Of a DNA stretch of 64,000 nucleotides, positions 1 through 13,600 are shown in pieces (positions within the stretch are counted from its first letter, which is position 1; every line of letters starts with the position of its first letter). Source of the DNA: Pomacea canaliculata (taxonomy: Eukaryota > Mollusca > Gastropoda > Architaenioglossa > Ampullariidae). The notes under the pieces are model-generated. The model made no database searches. It was not told where the DNA came from and saw only the letters and a list, made by a program, of their open reading frames with translations. Location of the stretch: NCBI RefSeq assembly GCF_003073045.1, contig NC_037591.1, forward strand, positions 42,359,883-42,423,882. Reading direction: 5' to 3'. The position numbers were made by a program, and so were the translations under genes.

Positions 1-142
1 TGAAGCACGAGATGATGTTTTCATTCAACTTTCATGTGTAATATCTGTTGTTAATCTCTTTGTCTCATACTTGATCTCCCACAAACATAATATTTCCTTT
101 TGACTTCCTTATTATACTTGAGCATCCGTGTTGTTCTATCAG

Positions 143-2866
143 ATACTCGCCTTGGAAATCTCGTATGGATGCATCAGTTCACGTCACGCGGAGCGAGACC
201 TCGCGAGATACAAGCGAGCGTGGCACAGAGTGCAGTGCGGTCTTGGCAAATGTCTGCTGGTGCTGGCCTGCTGGGTCTACGGCAACTCTCTCAACGTGTT
301 CATTACCGAGGTCTTCAAGTTGAGCTTCGGGGCCTTCGACCCAACTTCTTGGCGGGCTGTCAACCGGAAGTGGACCTGACGTCCATGGAGAACTGCTCAA
401 TGCATTACATCGAGAATGTCCGGTGTACAAACCCAGACACCGCGCTGGTGGAAGAACTGAGGTAAGGGTACATCTGTCGTTTCTTCCAGACTGAATTTCT
501 AGAACTTTCTGTGACTGGGAATGGGAAGTGGGAGGGTGGATGTTGTCACATTAGTTAAGAAAAGAAAAAGCAAAACTTTTGTCTCTTCTTCTTCTAGCGC
601 CATTCACTGGTTTGAGAATACGAATACAGATGGTTTATTTTGTTAGTCCTTGGCCATTCAAAAGGATTAGCATACAGCATATTACAGGGTTAATAATACA
701 CAAAAATATATACTATTATATAAATATATAGTACACAATAGGTGAAAATACTTTTAGCGCAGAATGGCATTTCTTTTCTTTGTTGTTAAGTAAAACACTT
801 GGCAAAGTTAGAATATTATTTCATTTGTTGTTGACATCAGTATCAGCAGTAGAAAGTTGCTGGGTCATAGTATAAATAAGTTTTCGGAATGAAATTTTTC
901 TGATATCTATCAGACATGGACAACATAATATCAAATGAAACTCATCCTCTTCCTGCATGTGACACATAGGACACATCTCACATATAGTATTGTCAGAATG
1001 TCTAAGGCATGGGACAGAACATCGGAAATTCCAAATCGAAGTCGCACCAGTCGATTTCTAGTAAATCTATTATTAAATATCAAAATTGAAATACATCTCC
1101 CTGTGTGTCACACATTTAATAAACTAAATCTGTCACTGCTATTGACAGTTCCATTCTTGCCAATGACAATCAATTATTCTTTGTTTAAAACATTTAATAA
1201 AATTACTAATTGCTTCCACTGCTCGAGTTAGGATGAACCTGTCCAAAACCAAACCTAAAAAGAATAAGCCTGGACACCCAGTTTTGCTTCCATTATTGTC
1301 CAATCGTTCTAACATTTTGTGAGAAAAAGAGAGAGAAATTAGTTATTCTTCAGTTTCAAATATATTTATTATATAGCCTAAGGATAATATCACATCATAT
1401 GACTGCAGTCGAGTTAAAAATGATTTGATACACCTGACACTTACAGGTAACAGTTATAATTGTTGTAGAAAACAAAAATTAGTGAGTCATTTACCGAAGG
1501 AACAAATGTGAGAGAGGAGGAGGGTCAAAGGAAAGAGATTTAGAATCACAATATTGAAATAGCAGATCGTTTAATCTTTGTTTAAATATTCTTCTAGAAC
1601 ATTCACAGCAACACCTTTTTTCCTCTGGGTCCAGTCTTTTCAATTGTGAATGCTGATAGCAAAATAAAAAAAAGTGGCTTTAATGATAATTCCTTTCTTT
1701 ATCCACTCATATTCTATCAAAATCCTTACATTTTCTTTATATGATAAATACATATATATATATATAAACACATTTACTAATTTATCATATTTTTTCTTCA
1801 GAAAATCTTTTGTCTCTGGTCACGCGACGACTGCATCATTCAACATGGTTTCATCATGGTGAGATTTAGCATCTTACTGAATCGTTTCTTGAACTGAAAT
1901 ATACTTACTCTGAGTGTACACATTAACAATTCTCATCAGAAGAAAGCAAATAGACATTCTGTCAACTTGTGCTCTAGACACAATTTATGTATGAGCAATG
2001 GCTAGCATCCAATCGAAATAAAATCCACGAAGACTGTGTCGAAAAGAATTCTTCACTTGCAGAATGTACGAGTGTTGTTCATATCTATGTTGTGTGAAGA
2101 CAGGTGCAATAGGAAGTCAGAGGTTGTTGTTGTTGTTGTTTTCAGCTCTACCTCCAGCTGCGACTGCCGGTGTCCTCGCCACGGTTGGCCAAGTATTTGT
2201 TCCAGACCATGGCATTGGCCTGGCTCATCTTCATTGTTGCTTCCCGTGTCCGTGACAACTACCATCATTCCTCTGACATCGTGTGGGGCTGCATCCAAGG
2301 CTCAGTCTTCGCGTGTGTCACGGTCAGTCTTGCCAGCCTTGTATTCACATAGTCCATGCTTGTTTATGTTTACCTGCTCACAGTTTGCATGTGAGGACAT
2401 TTGCCTACAGCATGCAATCGTTATGCATGCGTCTACGTATGTCTAGTATGTGTGTTCATGGGTGTGCACGGGTATGTACCTATTAGTGGTATGTGTGTCG
2501 TGTTGTACATGGATCTTTGTGTTTTATTTGTGTTTATCTTTGTGTGCTTAGAGACGGACTTCAAAAATGATGGGCAGACTTCAAACTTTAAAAAGAAGTG
2601 AAATCAAATTTGATCAGTGCTTTGAAAAAATGCTTCAGAAACCATTTGTTTTCCAACTTCATCTTTCATTCGTTCCTTCACTCATTTCAAAAAAGAGAAT
2701 GAAATCATCACGTGTAAATCCATTTGTTCATTTTTTCTTTCAGTTGTACAAAATCTGTCCGAGGTTTGCTCGATGCCCTCTCCAGTGCAGTCACGACATC
2801 CTGCCAACAACTGCGATGACGAAACACCCGGTCACCACCACGTCATCCACCATCTCCAAGACGTAA
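143..2866 (+). CDS. Phospholipid phosphatase (PLPP/PAP2 family), 3' part, two apparent frame breaks
   Basis: Integral-membrane lipid phosphate phosphatase; family members dephosphorylate phosphatidate, lysophosphatidate or sphingosine-1-phosphate at the plasma membrane. Exons read as 143-461, 1802-1858, 2146-2322 and 2744-2866, each bounded by AG and GT. All three PAP2 catalytic motifs are visible: K-x6-RP (KLSFG, then GLRP), SGH in FVSGHATTASF, and SR-x5-H-x3-D in SRVRDNYHHSSD. Residue spacing between SGH and the following LYLQ equals that of vertebrate PLPP1. Because catalytic residues are kept, this is a PLPP rather than an inactive PLPPR. The N-terminus and first membrane spans lie left of the window. 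Two oddities: motif 1 is split across two frames at the G-run 329-332, and the splice from 1858 to 2146 loses one base at the GG of 1858-1859. Each is consistent with one missing G. The C-terminal exon frame (stop at 2864-2866) is less certain. Confidence 0.78.
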
Positions 2867-3960
2867 CAACAGCTTCTACCCAGGCGGCAAGGTATCTCCA
2901 CACTGGTGTAGGCAGATGACAGTTTTTCTGAATGGATCCGTGTACCTGTGCACAACTAGAACACACACCTGTTTGTAAAGGACGAGAGCTCACCGAGCTC
3001 CAGCACTCAGTGGAGGAGGAGACAAGATGTCAGCAGCGCAGTTATTCACTCCTCTCTTCTGTATTCCAATAGGACATAGGTCTTTCCTACCAGGAAATAG
3101 CAGATTTGGTTAAACGAAAAAAAAAAAAATCTTTGTACTTCGTTAACTTGATAAGTTTCTAATTAATCACTTCTTGTACAAAGTTCTTTTCGACACCTGT
3201 CGGCCAACAGGTAGAACATCGGACTCTACTCCTGTCTGTCGCTCCCCCGTGAAAACTCTTCCAGCGGCTGTAGAAAACACAACACGAGTTGTGACGTGAA
3301 ATAGACGAAGAGTGTGAAGTGAAATGTTCGCCAATGTGAAGTGAACTGGACGGACACTGTGACGTGCAATGGACGCGTCACGTGACGTATGATCACGTCG
3401 CGCGCTGGACGCCGCTCGTGGTCAACAACAGGAACATTCGTGGCGGCTGGAACGTACGCGTAATATATTCCTCACCTGGAACACCTGAGACTGTACAAAT
3501 AACTATTTAACTAACCCACTGCACGACACCCGACACGTAGTGAATGTCGTATACACAGTAATTAAATATATTAGCTCTGTGTTCTCCTTGTAGTCTGTTG
3601 TCGAGACTGACATTGATGTTCAGTCATCACTGGTGATTGTTTATTTTTATACAGCATTTTGTCTTTTCCGGAATAAAATATATTGATCTTAACAATTGCT
3701 TTGATCTTCGTCATATTTTCACAATATTCATTAAAATATTTGTGCATTAGCAGTTGCTATTTCTCTTGGTGTGTTGTCACGTCTTATATTAAAGATGCCT
3801 GAATATTTGTAATACTGATTGTTTAGTGTGCAGTAGTACAGTTTCAAACAAGTCACCTACCTGTGCTACCTGGAATGTTTTGTCAGTCACACCTGTGTTT
3901 ACACTTTACTCTCTCGGTTCTCTTTAGGCTTCAAAGCCAGAATGGAATGTAATAAACTTT
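2867..3960 (+). other. Probable 3' UTR of the PLPP-like gene
   Basis: Non-coding sequence downstream of the PLPP stop. It holds candidate AATAAA poly(A) signals at 3672-3677 and 3951-3956 and a short degenerate tandem repeat near 3290-3380. No other gene is seen. The end of the transcript is inferred only from these signals. Confidence 0.45.
3290..3380. repeat. Degenerate ~23-bp tandem repeat with ACGT cores
   Basis: Four imperfect units begin TGTGA(A/C)GTG(A/C)A at about 3290, 3313, 3335 and 3359, spaced 22-24 bp. The last runs into a TCACGTGACGT stretch. It lies in the inferred 3' UTR of the PLPP-like gene. Seen directly; function unknown. Confidence 0.6.
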
Positions 3961-6770
3961 CTATGAGACAATATTTTATTTTCTGCTCTAAAATAAGCAC
4001 TTTAAAAACTATAGAATTTGAAAATAATATTTAATATACAACTACCATCTTGCTTCGCTTTGAACTGAGTGACCAGAAAGTCAAGGGCGGTAATCTGAGA
4101 GACCTGATGGCAAGGGTTGTTGAGGTCAAGTTTGTTTGTTGTCTCGCATGTTTGTCTACACAATGGCCCCATTATGACAGCCACGTGCTGCGTCTGCATG
4201 ACATAATCCAGGGCTTTGAACGCGCCGCCCGCCAGCAGCCAGGGTGTGAGGACAGATTAGCCCCGGATTATCGTCCCTGTGAGAGGGTTAATGTTGCACA
4301 CAGGCGACAAAGTGCCAGGTCTTACGAGGTCTTCTTATGACAGGGGAGGTTTATGCTTTGTCGGAGAATGGAAATAAAATATACACCACACACTGTAATG
4401 CACACATGTCTATAAACATTTACAACTAGGCACGCACACAACAATATATATATATATTACACATACATACTCACGCATGCACGCACAGAAAGTAAAAGAA
4501 AAAAAGAAAGAAACGCAATCGTGTGTGTGTGTGTGATTCTGTGTGTGCGTATGTACGTGTATGCATGTGTACACATTCCTGGAAAGACCGCATAAGCAGA
4601 TCCTGTGATCCCCAGCGTCCAGAACATCTGAAAAGTCTGAGGACGAATCACTTCAGGACTCAAGGACCATCCCGGTCACTACATTCGCTACTCACACTTC
4701 GCGTGTTCCGAAAGTTGTGGCTCAGATATAAAAAAACAAATCATGAAGTTTACATTACCCAGACTTTCTTTTGCTTTCCAGGAGCGATTTTATGTGAGCC
4801 ACGCCTGCAAATCGCAACATTTTGTGATTGCGAATGTGCCCAAAGAATTCTCTATATTCTATAACCAAGACATGACCTCCCCGTCTGTCTGTGACCCTCG
4901 CGTCCTTGGCGCGGCCTTGACAGCGACACCCAGTGGCGCCACACCTCGGTCCCACGCCGCGAAATTAGGTGAATATGTTCATTTCGTGATGGCTTCCTTA
5001 CCGTCTCCGCCTGCTCTATTATATCGGCAAACCTTGCCCGCGCCCAGGACCTTGAGCAAGGGAGACTATCAAGCTGTCTGCATGTTTGCCATGTTGTTAG
5101 CGACCACACGGCGCATGCGCAGCAGCTGCCTGCCCTGACCTTCCCTTTGTTGCTCGGTCGTGGATGTGGCAGACATGCCGCCTGCATCGGCGATCGCTGC
5201 CAGGTCGATATTCCTCCTGGATTAGCGAATTTTCACTGACAGATATCTGTTTGATCCCTTTGTCAGAAGAGGGAGCCTGGAGAGCGCCAGATACCTGCGC
5301 ATGCGCCGTCGGTCTGCACAACCATCACAAACAGGGAGGAATTATCCGGGGTCTCCATCTTGTTGTTCCAGTGAATATGAATGAAAGCTGCAAATCCAAA
5401 CCATCCAAGCGTTGGTTTACTCGAAAGATTAGAATAAAGAGAGCAAGGTCACGTGTTATCCAATGTCACGTGGTTGTTCTGTCAGTCGGTTTTGAGCTTT
5501 CTGAAGATTGTCCTTTCCTCACAACTTCTTTCCTTCCTCTGAAGCTTAACTTAAAAAATCATTTCTGATCCCTGTTGTGTCTAGCAGGTGTCTTTTCTTC
5601 ATCACGTATTTTATCGAATGATGAAAACGTTCTCTAGCATGATATCTGACATTATCTGACCACGAATGTCTGAATTGTCCTTTATAGTTTTGTTTTCGTT
5701 TGTTTGTTTATTTTTTGTCGTTTTGCTTTTTTTTTTTTAAGCTGATTGCCTAGTCTGAACAATGCTTGCTTCATTTTTATTTGATGTATTTTCCATTCAC
5801 GATATTTGTCCTCAGTTTCATTAATATTCAATGATGTCATTGCGTTTCTTTTTTCTCTCTGTTATATATATATTGCAGGATATATGTATATACTGCTCAA
5901 AACAACGGAAAGACCACAGACTCATATTCATGTACATTTTTATCACTCGCGTTCGTACCAACAGAGAGCAATTACTTCAAAGTCGCTTTTAAGGAATAGA
6001 TGTGGGTGAACAGTCAGTGAATTCGATCTTGTGTTTGTTCTTGTGCTTGTTAACATCTGCAGAATTTTGTTTTACCCTTTGGGCACAAGGCATGGTTGTC
6101 GTAAGTCACCTATTACATATATAATTTAGAATATATATATATATAACAAATTATAAGAAAACCTCATAAGATTGTGGTGCATGAATCGAGCTTAATCAAT
6201 GTGATTAGCGGCGGTTTGTTGACATGCAAGTTAAAGTAATTTTAGTTAGGACGAGCGCTGAACGAGAGAACTATTTACAATTACAATTACGTACGACAAA
6301 AATTAACTCTCTACTCTGTTTTACATGGTCTTCACCAAAACGAATCAGAATCAATTTGACGAGCCACTATTTTAAACATCAACCACAAACCCAAAAGATG
6401 TATATAAGTATGTTTCAGAGATAAAGGACCTTCAAGAAAACAGTCATAATGACCTCATTACTTGTGGACAAAAGATTTGAGCTCTGCCACCCACCGCTGT
6501 TACAAGCCGTTGACAAGAATGATGTGAGGAAGTGGAGGAGAAATGTCACGGTGAAGGTAAAGCAGTCTCCCTCCTCCTCCCTGTGGGACCAGCACGGAGG
6601 CGAGGAAATACCTGTCGCCTGCATGAACAGCGTGTGAACAAGCCTACAACAAAATAAACCGGAAGTGGCCAAACTAATATGGCGCAGGAAGTGGCAAGGT
6701 CTCGACTGCAGCGTGACTGGGCTTGGACTTCTCTCTTCCCAGTTTAGAAACAGAGCATCAGGGTTTGTCC
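3961..6770. other. Intergenic, no gene recognised
   Basis: No open frame here resembles a known protein and none pairs with convincing splice sites. The stretch 4.7-5.4 kb is less AT-rich and has overlapping open frames on both strands, which is what base composition alone would give. Short (TG)n and (TA)n runs occur near 4520-4570, 4445-4455 and 6130-6145. Confidence 0.5.
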
Positions 6771-6944
6771 TCCTACACACAGCTATTTAAACACTCCTAC
6801 ACACAGCTATTTAAACACTCCTACACACAGGTATTTAGACATTCCTACACATAGGTATTTATAGACTTCTACACACTAGTATTTAAACACTCCTACGCAC
6901 AGGTATTTAAACATTCCTACACACAGATATTTAAACACTCGTAG
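6771..6944. repeat. 24-bp minisatellite, about 7 copies
   Basis: The unit is about 24 bp, of the form TCCTACACACAG followed by (C/G)TATTTAAACAC. Copies start at 6771, 6795, 6819 and so on, with a few substitutions and small indels in the middle copies. The array ends at ACTCGTAG near 6944. Read directly from the sequence. Confidence 0.9.
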
Positions 6945-9900
6945 CAAGTCCTTTGTTCTGAATTGTTGATACAAGCATATAGTCACACTAAATCATTTGT
7001 CATTATTGTCTCTTTATAAAGATTTCAATCCAGCTTCATTTAAGCAGGGTGTTATGTAGACTGTCTAGTAATATTTATACTTGCTAAAGATACTTTAATA
7101 ATTACATTTATTATCACAGAACATTATTTATATTTATGAAATATAAACGACATGTCTTTATCTCACTATTTCAGTAACTGTGTATTGTATTATTGTTACA
7201 TCAAGTTAATATTAAACCTAATAATCCCTCATAATAAAGAGTAGCACTATGGCTATTCTTAATTAACGAGGCGCATTGCGAACTGGATTAACTCACACAA
7301 ATTTATTTTACATGACTATAATACATTTCCGAACCTTTTACAGTCTGCAGATTATTTAGTGCACATAAGTTTTGTTATCTTACACCTAAATTCTGTAAGT
7401 TGTAAATAATGTTACACAGTTTACAGTCCGTGATATTTTTATTTATTTTCACATGTTTTGTGTAGGAGCAATTTTAGTAATATTTAAACGTAGATTAATT
7501 GGTGTTCATAATTTTATTGTCTGACAATTGAATTTTTTCATTTTTATAAAGTATAATCTGATAACTTTTACACTCTTCTGTTTACTTTTGTGTTGTTTTT
7601 TTTTTTTAGGAGCAATATCAGTATGTTAACGCATTTCATTATTACGTACATTGTAATTGTTATTTAATCTTCATTTAATGCCTCCATTATTTCTCGTCTT
7701 TATTTTCTTCTGTCTATGATGAACTCATGTCTATCGCGTCATCGGCACTACAGACCACATCACGTAAAATGACGTGAGAGCGACGTGACAACGCGACTCT
7801 ATTTTTGTCTGCAGGGAAGGTGGAGCCTGTGTTTGCTGTGTACAACATGCACCTCCCGTGTGTACTGATGATCTATTGTACTATTTGTACTGACACAGCA
7901 GCCACGCCGGCAACGAACCCAGCCCCATCGGTGTTGTCATGAGCTTTTAGTTTGGCATTCACATCAAGGCCCGAGCTGCTTTGATGCGGGGAAATAACAA
8001 ATATACACAGAAAGGTGAATACAGCTGAGCAGGCAGGTGACTGAGCGGCATCGCACGTGTGCAGGTACACGAGGAGAGGAGAGGAACAGGGGGGCGGCAG
8101 GGAGAGGGAACGAGGTGTGTGGAACAACAAACACACAGAGAACCTTGTGGGATTTTTGTAGTTCTTTGATTTTCCCTTAGAGAGACAGGTAGTTGTCTAG
8201 ATGCTGCCATCTTGTTGCTGCTGTAGATAGAGTGTCATAGCCTCACGCTGTAATGTTTTAGCTTTTATATATATACACACATACACACATATATATTTAT
8301 GTACATATGTATCGTTGAGGTGGTGTGACGACTTATTTACAAGTTCAGTTGTATACAAGTAATGTATATCCATAAATCTGTCAGCAAAAATGAAATAATG
8401 GCATTCAGTTTAGTAAGTGTAAAAACAGATGAACTGGCAGCATGCAAAACCCATTAGCAGTGTGAGGTTTGGAGGATCTTGTTTACATTTTTTCTTTGTC
8501 GGAAGCTTAAAGTGCAAATGTAGTTTGAACCACGATAAAACAACATTCTACACATCACACGTCTTGTGTCTCACAGTCTTCCAGCCACAGCTGCAGCATG
8601 TCTACATCTTAAACTGCTTTTGTAAAAGTAAATTTAATATTTTTGGGGGTAAATTGTTTCTAATCCACTTACACGTCAACGCGTTTTAAAATCGTTTTAA
8701 AGAAGAGTTTATTTTCTAAATTTAGAGCAGATCCAATCTGGCTTAAACCGTTTTAAAAGTAACGACCATGGTTCTGAGAATCAGCTTTAGATAAGAACTA
8801 AGGATATGGTCCAGTAAACATGGGATCCCAGAATAAAATAAAACTACGAAGAACTATTTCAGCTGTTTGGATTTCAACAAACCGGAGATGTGTAACTCTC
8901 TCTACAGACCTCTGGTCAAACTGTCATCACCAGAATTATCGAAGAGCCCAAAGGATGACTGACGAAAGCACAGATCGTCCGCGATTTACAGAAACTAAAT
9001 TAATACTTGTTAATGTTTGTCGATTAACATGTATTTAAAAAAAATTCCGCTGTCTAGGAAAGGTCGAGTAGTCTCATCGTGGAGGTCGAGTTTGCCTGTT
9101 GCGTCACATGGTTATTTGTACAGACACTGAGGAGCTTACACCCCTCCCTACTTACCGTCTGACACATCGGCCATACATTTATTTATTATACTATTATTGA
9201 GTTTAACAAGTAAACAATCCATTCAGTAATTCTGCTTCCACTTGGCATGGTTAGCCGCCATTGGTGACGTAGCATGTACCTACGGAAACAGACACCCGGC
9301 TAAAAACACTTTTATCTTATTTCAAACTAGTTTAGTTCAAAGTGCTCTAAAATTATGCGCTATGCTTAGAAGCCCTCTATAAAACAATTTGAATAAATAT
9401 TTTTAAGATCTTAATGTGTTTAAAATGTGTTGTGCAATAGGCGCCAGGAGTGTTTACGTCATCCCACGTGTTTGTTGGTCTCAGGTGTGCAGACAATAAT
9501 TCAGGATCATTTGAAAAAAAATAATGCATGTGAAAGTTGACTTAAAGATTTTATAATTTCCGTCCGCGGGTAGCCAGAAATTTGTCCACATTCAAATTTA
9601 TTCCAGTTACCATCTGACAATGATAGTATCGTCTATCGCCGAAGGAAGAAAATTTACAGCTCAACCTGAGGACGCTGCAGTCTAATGTGTGATAACTCGT
9701 AAACAACAATATCACAATCATGATTAATCTCTCCAGTAGAAGACAAATTCCTCGGAGAAATTCTTTGCATAGCCTCATTCGTAGCCAACATAATAAAATT
9801 GTAGATACTTCACGCTCATCCTTTCTAGAACCTACCCCTCCTTTCCACTACTTAGTTTTTACTTTTTCATTATTTTTATCTCGAACTGACTAATCAACGG

Positions 9901-10449
9901 GTTGTCACACCCCACACGTACAGGATAACAAAATTGGTCTTCTGTAGCAAACTTTGGTGGCTCCATGAAGAAAGAAGATACGTTTCTCTTTACGTAATAA
10001 AACAGTGCTCACACATTTATTCATCTCCATTGTCTGTCGGCCTGTCTGTCTCTCTAAATCTATTACTCTTTTCCTTCTCCGTCTCTCTCTCCATCATACA
10101 TCTTACGGCTTTTGAGGCTGATTTTTTTGTTTGTTTTTCGTTTTTCCGTTGATTTTGACAGCTGGCTGTTTAAGAACCTTGCCCCTCCCTGGTCATGATG
10201 GAAAAAAACACCGCCGCCAACGGCTGTGTCCTCAGTTGTCAGCATCCTCCCGACACGAAGAATGCTGGGAGTGTTCACACCCTCCGTGCACTGTTAATAG
10301 CGCCATTCCAGCCGCATTCCGCGCTCTCCCAGCGACAAATCCTTCCTTAGCAGCACTTGCCGGTCACTCTCGTCTCCCTCTACGACAACCTCACTCACCC
10401 AGGGCGTCGCCATTGCTCGGCCCGTCCTCCGGTGTGCTTGTGGAATTGT
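6945..10449. other. Intergenic AT-rich sequence, no gene recognised
   Basis: Mostly AT-rich single-copy-looking sequence with homopolymer and (TA)/(CA) runs near 8265-8300. Open frames in the 7.9-8.2 kb and 8.8-9.0 kb stretches match no family known to me and lack splice support. Nothing else can be supported. Confidence 0.5.
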
Positions 10450-10601
10450 GAGGCACGGTCACACGGAATGGTGGAGAGTAGACATCATGTGATATGTAAA
10501 TGCACATTACGTGATATCACGTAATGTCTACTCTCCTATCACGTAATGTGCATTTACATATCACATAATGTCTACTCTCCACTATTCCGTGTAACTGCCT
10601 C
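10450..10601. repeat. Foldback inverted repeat (MITE-like)
   Basis: Two arms of about 65 bp, 10450-10516 and 10537-10601, are inverted copies with only a few mismatches. Both begin GAGGCA, continue through CACGGAAT(A/G)GTGGAGAGTAG and end in ATTACGTGAT. Around the centre, 10505-10526 is itself a perfect 22-bp palindrome. A further partial copy of the ACATTACGTGATAGGAGAGTAG segment follows at about 10609-10640. The structure could extrude a long hairpin. It fits a foldback element or MITE; no clear target-site duplication was found, so the family is open. Confidence 0.8.
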
Positions 10602-10640
10602 AGAGAATGTACATTACGTGATAGGAGAGTAGACTACGTA

Positions 10641-13600
10641 ATAGGCGATAGGATAACAATATTACGTGATACCATAAATTTCATTACGGGTGGATAAGGG
10701 GTGGCGAATGCAAGTGTTACTTTTTAATGAAGACGGCGTGAAAGGTAGCACTGCCTGTAGTGAAGGGGAAATAACACATTACATTGTTGTAAGGGAAATT
10801 TTTAAAAAACACAGTCTGTTGTGAGGGTCATGAGACAAGACTCACGGAAACAACTTTACTCGAGTTGTCAGCGGTAGGATGAATGCTTTCTTTAAGTTAT
10901 TTGAGACCTTTCTTTGTATTATTATCTACTAGGCTATTAAAAGTCCTTATTTTTCACTTGACATGTGTAATGCTTTGTTTTCCACTTTTTCTTGTGTCCC
11001 TGGCGAACTGATTTTTTTTTTTTAATAAGCTGCAGCCGACATGGCGCCGACTGCTTCATAGCTCTGGACTGAATCGATGGAGGAATATCTAACGACACAA
11101 ATATTCTCTTCCTTTTTTGCCACCCCAGTTCATAAACATATGATATTTCTGCTATCGCTTGACTGTGACTCTCGATGAAGTTAAGCCGAGCCGCGCGCTA
11201 TGATGTTGACACAAGGATGAGCCGCGGCTTTTCGCGTCTCCGCCTCCAGCTTCCGGTCTTCTCAAGGCCCGCCACTCCTACTGAAATTTGCCACAACCCT
11301 CGGTGAACCTAACTACACAGCTACAGTGATGTTTGCTGTATTGATATAGAGTGTAGCTATATTCTATCTAAATATGTGGTGTCGTGCTGTAGTGATAATG
11401 TAGCTACATAGCGGGGTACCACCTGACCTGTCATTTTTTTTAAAAATTTACAACGAATAAAACTGCTCGTTAATAAGGCAACCAAGACATGTCTACGACA
11501 CCAGCCATGATGAATAATTATGTTAAGGAAAATGTTGGAAATTATACAAGTGCGTGAAAGTGTGGACAGAAAGAAATATAGCTAACATAAGATGATGAAA
11601 CGGAGACAGGCAACAGGATTATGTTTGATGCAGAGGATGAGACACTCGACTGATTAAATGTTCTTTTGTGTGTAGAAACCAGTACACCACACCATTGTGA
11701 CTGTTGTTTGCTCAGAGACGGAGACACTGTTACAATGTTGCTCTTGTTTACTCACAAAGGATAAACAAAAGATATTGACACTATAGTCCACTCATAAATG
11801 CAACTCTGCCAATATTTACTCAGTGTTGACGAACCAGCACACCCTTGAACACTAAAAGATTCAAGAGACAGATATTGTAAACGTAGAAAACACGATAACA
11901 TTGTTATTTATTAGTAAACAATAACATGACACGTTGGACCTGGCGCTGTGAACAATGTCTGTATGACTTCCCTGTGTCACGACTGACAAGTGTCCACTGA
12001 CAGCCTGTGGAGGGTGTGGCCCCAGTCAGCCCCGAGTATAGATCTGCACCACTCACCTGGCCAGGTAGTGCCCACAAGGCGTGGGTGGCATGGCTCGCGG
12101 ATTAAAGACTTGCGCCAGGAACTCTGTCTGCGGACAAGAAAGGCAGTGCACGAGCACTTCACGTGCGTCACCCCGATGTCTTGTTTATGTTTATAAAATA
12201 ACTTAAATGTTCCAGCCAAGAAATGAATGTTGGCAATGTCTCCTTATGACTTTGCAATATACACCAAGGAAATCATTTGCGTGTTCCGCAGGCCTACAAA
12301 CCAACAGCTATTTCTAGCAGACTTTAAAATCTTCTTCTATATTTGTCTATCTGTCCATCAATACCCTCAGACTGTCCTGCTCTGTTAATGCCGAACCACT
12401 GTGAAAATGAAAGTTATTTTAAAATATAGATTATAAACAAATTTAAACAATTCACGATGTTATTCTCTGAATTTGTTTGCTCAAAAAGTATACCTTCAAT
12501 GTAATAAAAATAAGATGTTTTAGTCTGGCAGAAATGCTAAACCTTAGTGGTACAGGCTGTGGAGGGTTTGCTGGCTCTGGCAATGGTTGCAGCCATCAGA
12601 CAAGAGGCGGGTGCTGCCATGCACCTGGTCCCTGTTTTTGTCGTGTGCGACAACCGGTCTTTGTGTGGCAACAATGGTGCTGACGGCACGTGCGGTCACC
12701 CTGACCACCGCACACAGGACACTCTGTTGTGTCTCCTCGTGCAGGACATGCCCTGGAGGTGATGTTAAGTGCATTCACGCCACATCGCTGGCCTTCTGCA
12801 CTCGCTTGACATCATTTTCTTAAATTTATTTTCACATGTCTTCCATTCCCTGCCATCAGCTCCCTACTATGGCCGCATACTCACCTCCCCCTCCCACACA
12901 TACCACCACCACCACCACCATAACATCCATAGAATCTCTTGATTTAAATGGAATGTACAGAAAATTTCGTTCCCCTTTAACTACTGTTCATCTTTATTGC
13001 ACTTACAAGGTTTGTGCAGTCAAGACAACCTCAGCATCTCTGTCGCTTGGCTTACGAAACTGTCGTCAATATTTGTTGGATACAATGCAAAGGTTCAGTC
13101 AGGAGCTCTAAACTAAGCACAAGTTACCTGCAGTCTGTTTGTGTGATCGTGAACGGTTGACGTTTTTCAAGTTCAGGCAAGAAATTCTCGTTTCATCCAT
13201 AGCCATAACGCTGTCAGTGTTCAATCTGTCTAGATAGAACATGGACCATCTCTCACGTGCATATTTTTCTTTATATCTTATGGTGTTTTCGTTGCCTCCA
13301 AATTCTTAAAGATGAAGCAATGTCTTTTTTATATTATAAAATTAACAATCGTATTTGTATACATTGAAAAACAGTTTTAAAACAGTTTTAAACATTGCAC
13401 GCTAGTACTTCAGAATAAAGCAATGTCGTTTTTAAGTATGGATTTACAATAAAATTCTTGTTCTGTGGATCATTGTTAAATTTTGAACAGCCCTTTGTCG
13501 CCAGGGATCGCCGCTAGGTGTCCTTCCTCTCAACAGACCAAGAGAGGAGGCCGGTGACGTCATGGCACTCAAGGAAAGGCTTGTGGTCGCTCCACGCAGG

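Noticed and set aside
12547-12762. Cys-containing 71-codon frame that looked like a small secreted peptide
   Set aside because: No signal peptide, no family match, other frames equally open, and no splice sites to extend it.
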